Shown: one piece after another, positions 13,577 through 15,161 of the stretch
Numbering within the stretch: position 1 is the stretch's first letter
Layout of the letters: each line of letters starts with the position of its first letter
Origin: Paralcaligenes sp039935015
Lineage (GTDB): Bacteria > Pseudomonadota > Gammaproteobacteria > Burkholderiales > Burkholderiaceae_B
DNA: 15,161 bases
Direction: 5' to 3'
Assembly (NCBI GenBank): GCA_039935015.1
Contig: JBDTLC010000103.1
Span: 1 to 15,161, forward strand
Program-made: the position numbers and the translations under genes
The notes under the pieces: generated by a model
Told to the model about the DNA's origin: nothing
Database searches by the model: none
Seen by the model: the letters and a program-made list of their open reading frames with translations, nothing else

Positions 13577-13918
13577 ATGCCAATAGCCGTTAATTCACTT
13601 ACTGATTCATTTGCGGTGTCACCCCAGTTGGCTCCCGCCGATATGGCGGCGGTCGCGGCGGCCGGTTTCAAAAGCCTGATCATCAATCGTCCCGACTATG
13701 AAGGTGGCCCTGAACAACCCACTTCTACAGACGTAATGGCGGCGGCCGAGGCAGCAGGCTTGAAGGTAGAGTATCAGCCGGTTGTCAGTGGCGCCATGAC
13801 TGCCGACGATGTCCAGCGTTTTGCCGACTTGTTAACGGAACTGCCAGCTCCGGTTCTGGCGTATTGTCGTACCGGCACGCGCTGCGCCAATTTGTATCGA
13901 GCGGCCAACGGCGCCTAG
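13577..13918 (+). CDS. TIGR01244-family sulfurtransferase/phosphatase-like protein (DUF442)
   Basis: A small cytoplasmic protein of 113 residues with the DUF442/TIGR01244 fold, related to dual-specificity phosphatases. The N-terminal part reads FAVSPQLAPADMAAVAAAGFKSLIINRPDYEG (12-43), with the family's INxRPD-type strand. The active loop is C97-R-T-G-T-R102, a six-residue loop as in rhodaneses rather than the seven-residue loop of tyrosine phosphatases, followed by C103. Free-standing members of this family are annotated as sulfurtransferases, and fused versions occur with persulfide dioxygenase-type metallo-beta-lactamases in sulfide detoxification. A persulfide-handling role is therefore possible but unproved. 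The start is well fixed by AAGGAG 6 bp upstream of the ATG. The universal stress gene follows 93 bp later on the same strand. Confidence 0.8.
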   Translation: MPIAVNSLTDSFAVSPQLAPADMAAVAAAGFKSLIINRPDYEGGPEQPTSTDVMAAAEAAGLKVEYQPVVSGAMTADDVQRFADLLTELPAPVLAYCRTGTRCANLYRAANGA

Positions 13919-14011
13919 CGGGCTCTTAGCGCAAACCCTTGTATGATCAATTTTATTTTTGGCCCGTTTATGGTTTAGCATAAGGCTGTGAATCAACTTG
14001 GAGCAAGCACC

Positions 14012-14473
14012 ATGTTCAAAAAGATACTGATCCCTACCGATGGCTCAGCGCTGTCAGCGCAAGTGGCGAACAAAGGCGTGTGTTTTGCTCGTCAGATTGG
14101 CGCCGAGGTCGTGGCGTTGTATGTAACCCAGCCTTTTGCGGCGACCGTGGGCTTTGACGGCATGGCGGCCGCTTATGCCATTACCGACGAAGACTACGAG
14201 AAAACGGCGGCCGAGCAGGCCAAGACCTACCTGAAAGCCATTCTTGACCGGGCTGAAACGGCCGGGGTCAAGGCGACGGGCAAGGCGGTGTCCAATTTCA
14301 ATGTCGCCGATGGCCTGGTGCAGGCCAGCGAAGAAGAAAATTGTGACCTGATTTTCATTGGCAGCCATGGCCGCAGCGGCTGGTCGCGCCTATTACTGGG
14401 TAGCGTTACAGTTAAGGTGCTGGGCCTGGCGAAGACCGCCGTACTGGTCTATCGCGTTAAAGAAGCCGAATAA
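14012..14473 (+). CDS. UspA-type universal stress protein
   Basis: A single Usp domain of 153 residues, cytoplasmic. It starts with the usual MFKKILIPTDGSALS and carries the ATP-binding signature GSHGRSGWSRLLLGS (117-131; G-x2-G-x9-G-S), so it is expected to be of the ATP-binding subclass. It ends with the conserved strand TAVLVYRV. Such proteins accumulate under starvation, oxidative or respiratory stress, with no single enzymatic role. The ATG at 14012 has GGAG about 8 bp upstream; an in-frame GTG 24 bp earlier would only add a non-family extension. A REP hairpin begins 6 bp after its stop codon. Confidence 0.92.
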   Translation: MFKKILIPTDGSALSAQVANKGVCFARQIGAEVVALYVTQPFAATVGFDGMAAAYAITDEDYEKTAAEQAKTYLKAILDRAETAGVKATGKAVSNFNVADGLVQASEEENCDLIFIGSHGRSGWSRLLLGSVTVKVLGLAKTAVLVYRVKEAE

Positions 14474-14478
14474 ATGGT

Positions 14479-14521
14479 GTAGCGGCAAGCATGTTTTGTA
14501 GCGGCACCCCTTGTGGGTGCC
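14479..14521 (+). repeat. GTAG-headed REP unit at the uspA 3' end
   Basis: A partial unit GTAGCGGC (14479-14486) is followed by AAGCATGTTTT and then a complete unit: GTAGC, stem GGCACCC (14503-14509), loop and GGGTGCC (14515-14521). The 24-base complete unit is identical to the one at 5970-5993, and the partial-plus-full arrangement with an ATGTT linker occurs at both places. The stem is followed by ATTTTC on the plus strand, so it could also serve as a weak Rho-independent terminator for uspA. It lies between converging genes. Confidence 0.82.
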
Positions 14522-14562
14522 ATTTTCATGACAGCTGTTTACCCTTACTTGAGGAAAATCGG

Positions 14563-14817
14563 TCAGTTTGCTCCTTTAGGGGTTAAGCGTTGCTTGTTCT
14601 GGATGATGGCCTCAAGCGCAAAAGCGCTCAGGGCCGCGTCGGACGTGCGTCCATCGGGGTGAATGTCCAGGAAATCGAGCAAGGCTATGCGCATGCGCGG
14701 GGCCCAGAATTTTTGAATGTGGTTGGCGGTTCCGTCTATGCCTTCGTTGTGATCCGGCAGCGACTCGAAAAAATCGCCGATACGGTTGGCCAAGCGGATT
14801 AAATGGTCGATATTCAA
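14563..14817 (-). CDS. fdsD: NAD-dependent formate dehydrogenase delta subunit
   Basis: A small protein of 84 residues with the FdsD signature: MNIDHLIRLANRIGDFFESLPD (1-22), HIQKFWAPRMRIALLDFLD (33-51) and a C-terminal ALSAFALEAI helix. FdsD is the small subunit of soluble molybdenum NAD+-dependent formate dehydrogenase complexes (FdsGBACD type), which oxidise formate to CO2 and reduce NAD+. The start is a TTG whose last two bases are the first two of the fdhD TGA stop (TTGA). It is backed by a strong GGAGG 6 bp upstream, so translation is probably coupled. It is the last gene of the operon; the catalytic subunits should lie beyond the right edge of the window. Confidence 0.9.
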   Translation of the reverse strand: MNIDHLIRLANRIGDFFESLPDHNEGIDGTANHIQKFWAPRMRIALLDFLDIHPDGRTSDAALSAFALEAIIQNKQRLTPKGAN

Positions 14818-15161
14818 GAAAGTCCTCCGTCATTGCGCAGATATTCAGGATGGGCGTATACGGTAAACAGCTTGTTGCGTGCAAACCCCGCCAGCAAAAC
14901 ATTCAGCTCGTTGGCCATCTGCACCGCATAGGTTGTTGGGGCTGAAACCGCGATCACCGCCGATATGCCTGCCGCAGCGGCCTTTTGCACCATTTCGAAG
15001 CTGGCTCGGCTGGAGATCACCGTAAATCCTTGTGTAGTGTCGATCTCCTGGCGCAACAAATGCCCTATCAGTTTGTCCAGAGCGTTGTGCCGGCCCACGT
15101 CTTCGCGCACATGTTCGATATGGCCCTGAGCAGTAGCCCAGCCGGCGGCGTGGGTAGCTCC
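14814..15161 (-). CDS. fdhD: FdhD formate dehydrogenase accessory sulfurtransferase (5' end cut by window)
   Basis: The last 115 residues of FdhD; the frame stays open to the window edge. The visible part starts GATHAAGWATAQGHIEHVRE and continues DVGRHNALDKLIGHLLRQ, the most conserved FdhD block. It then has FTVISSRASFEMVQKAAAAGISAVIAVSAPTTYAV, also typical. FdhD passes sulfur from a cysteine desulfurase to the molybdenum cofactor, which activates formate dehydrogenase. Its catalytic CxxC cysteines lie in the missing N-terminal half and cannot be checked. In fds operons this gene is also called fdsC. It overlaps fdsD by 4 bp. Confidence 0.93.
   Translation of the reverse strand, partial: GATHAAGWATAQGHIEHVREDVGRHNALDKLIGHLLRQEIDTTQGFTVISSRASFEMVQKAAAAGISAVIAVSAPTTYAVQMANELNVLLAGFARNKLFTVYAHPEYLRNDGGLS

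Noticed and set aside
13939..13950. TTGTATGATCAA upstream of uspA as an FNR site
   Set aside because: The FNR consensus needs TTGAT-N4-ATCAA; here the spacing is short and the left half is incomplete.

Overview
The window looks like chromosomal DNA of a betaproteobacterium, most likely family Alcaligenaceae (Bordetella, Achromobacter, Pusillimonas and relatives). The reasons are the full gene set of a Bordetella-type lgm (lipid A glucosamine modification) locus, an fds-type formate dehydrogenase operon end, an NsrR/NnrS nitric-oxide module and the general codon and protein character. This placement is inferred from protein recognition by eye, without database searches.

Layout: (1) 1-2054: an Fsr-type MFS efflux pump (minus strand, 3' end cut by the window) diverges from an AraC-family regulator. 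(2) 2076-3311: a minus-strand FAD-dependent monooxygenase. (3) 3446-5894: serA (serine biosynthesis) and dacC (D-Ala-D-Ala carboxypeptidase), both plus strand. (4) 5895-6400: no gene, but a GTAG-headed REP array followed by a large nested palindrome. (5) 6401-8491: a minus-strand operon, group III truncated haemoglobin - nnrS - nsrR, whose genes overlap at both junctions. It is preceded by a near-ideal NsrR operator lying over the -10 of a sigma70 promoter, which indicates an autoregulated nitric-oxide response. (6) 8833-12584: lgmA, lgmB, a GtrA-family gene (minus strand) and lgmC, which together should make undecaprenyl-phosphate-glucosamine and transfer it to lipid A. (7) 12600-12890: a second copy of the large palindrome, running into the 3' end of a minus-strand GNAT acetyltransferase gene. 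(8) 13577-14473: a TIGR01244-type sulfurtransferase/phosphatase and a UspA protein. (9) 14479-14521: another REP. (10) 14563-15161: fdsD and the end of fdhD (minus strand, 5' end outside the window).

The most unusual content is the repeat family. Two nested palindromes of about 220 bp have kept their secondary structure while changing sequence: several stem positions changed on both sides and still pair. Each lies next to a REP unit or a REP remnant. All three repeat-bearing intervals (dacC/nsrR, lgmC/GNAT, uspA/fdsD) lie between converging genes. No transposase is present, so any mobilising enzyme must be encoded elsewhere. One copy has supplied the last 32 codons and the stop codon of the GNAT gene.
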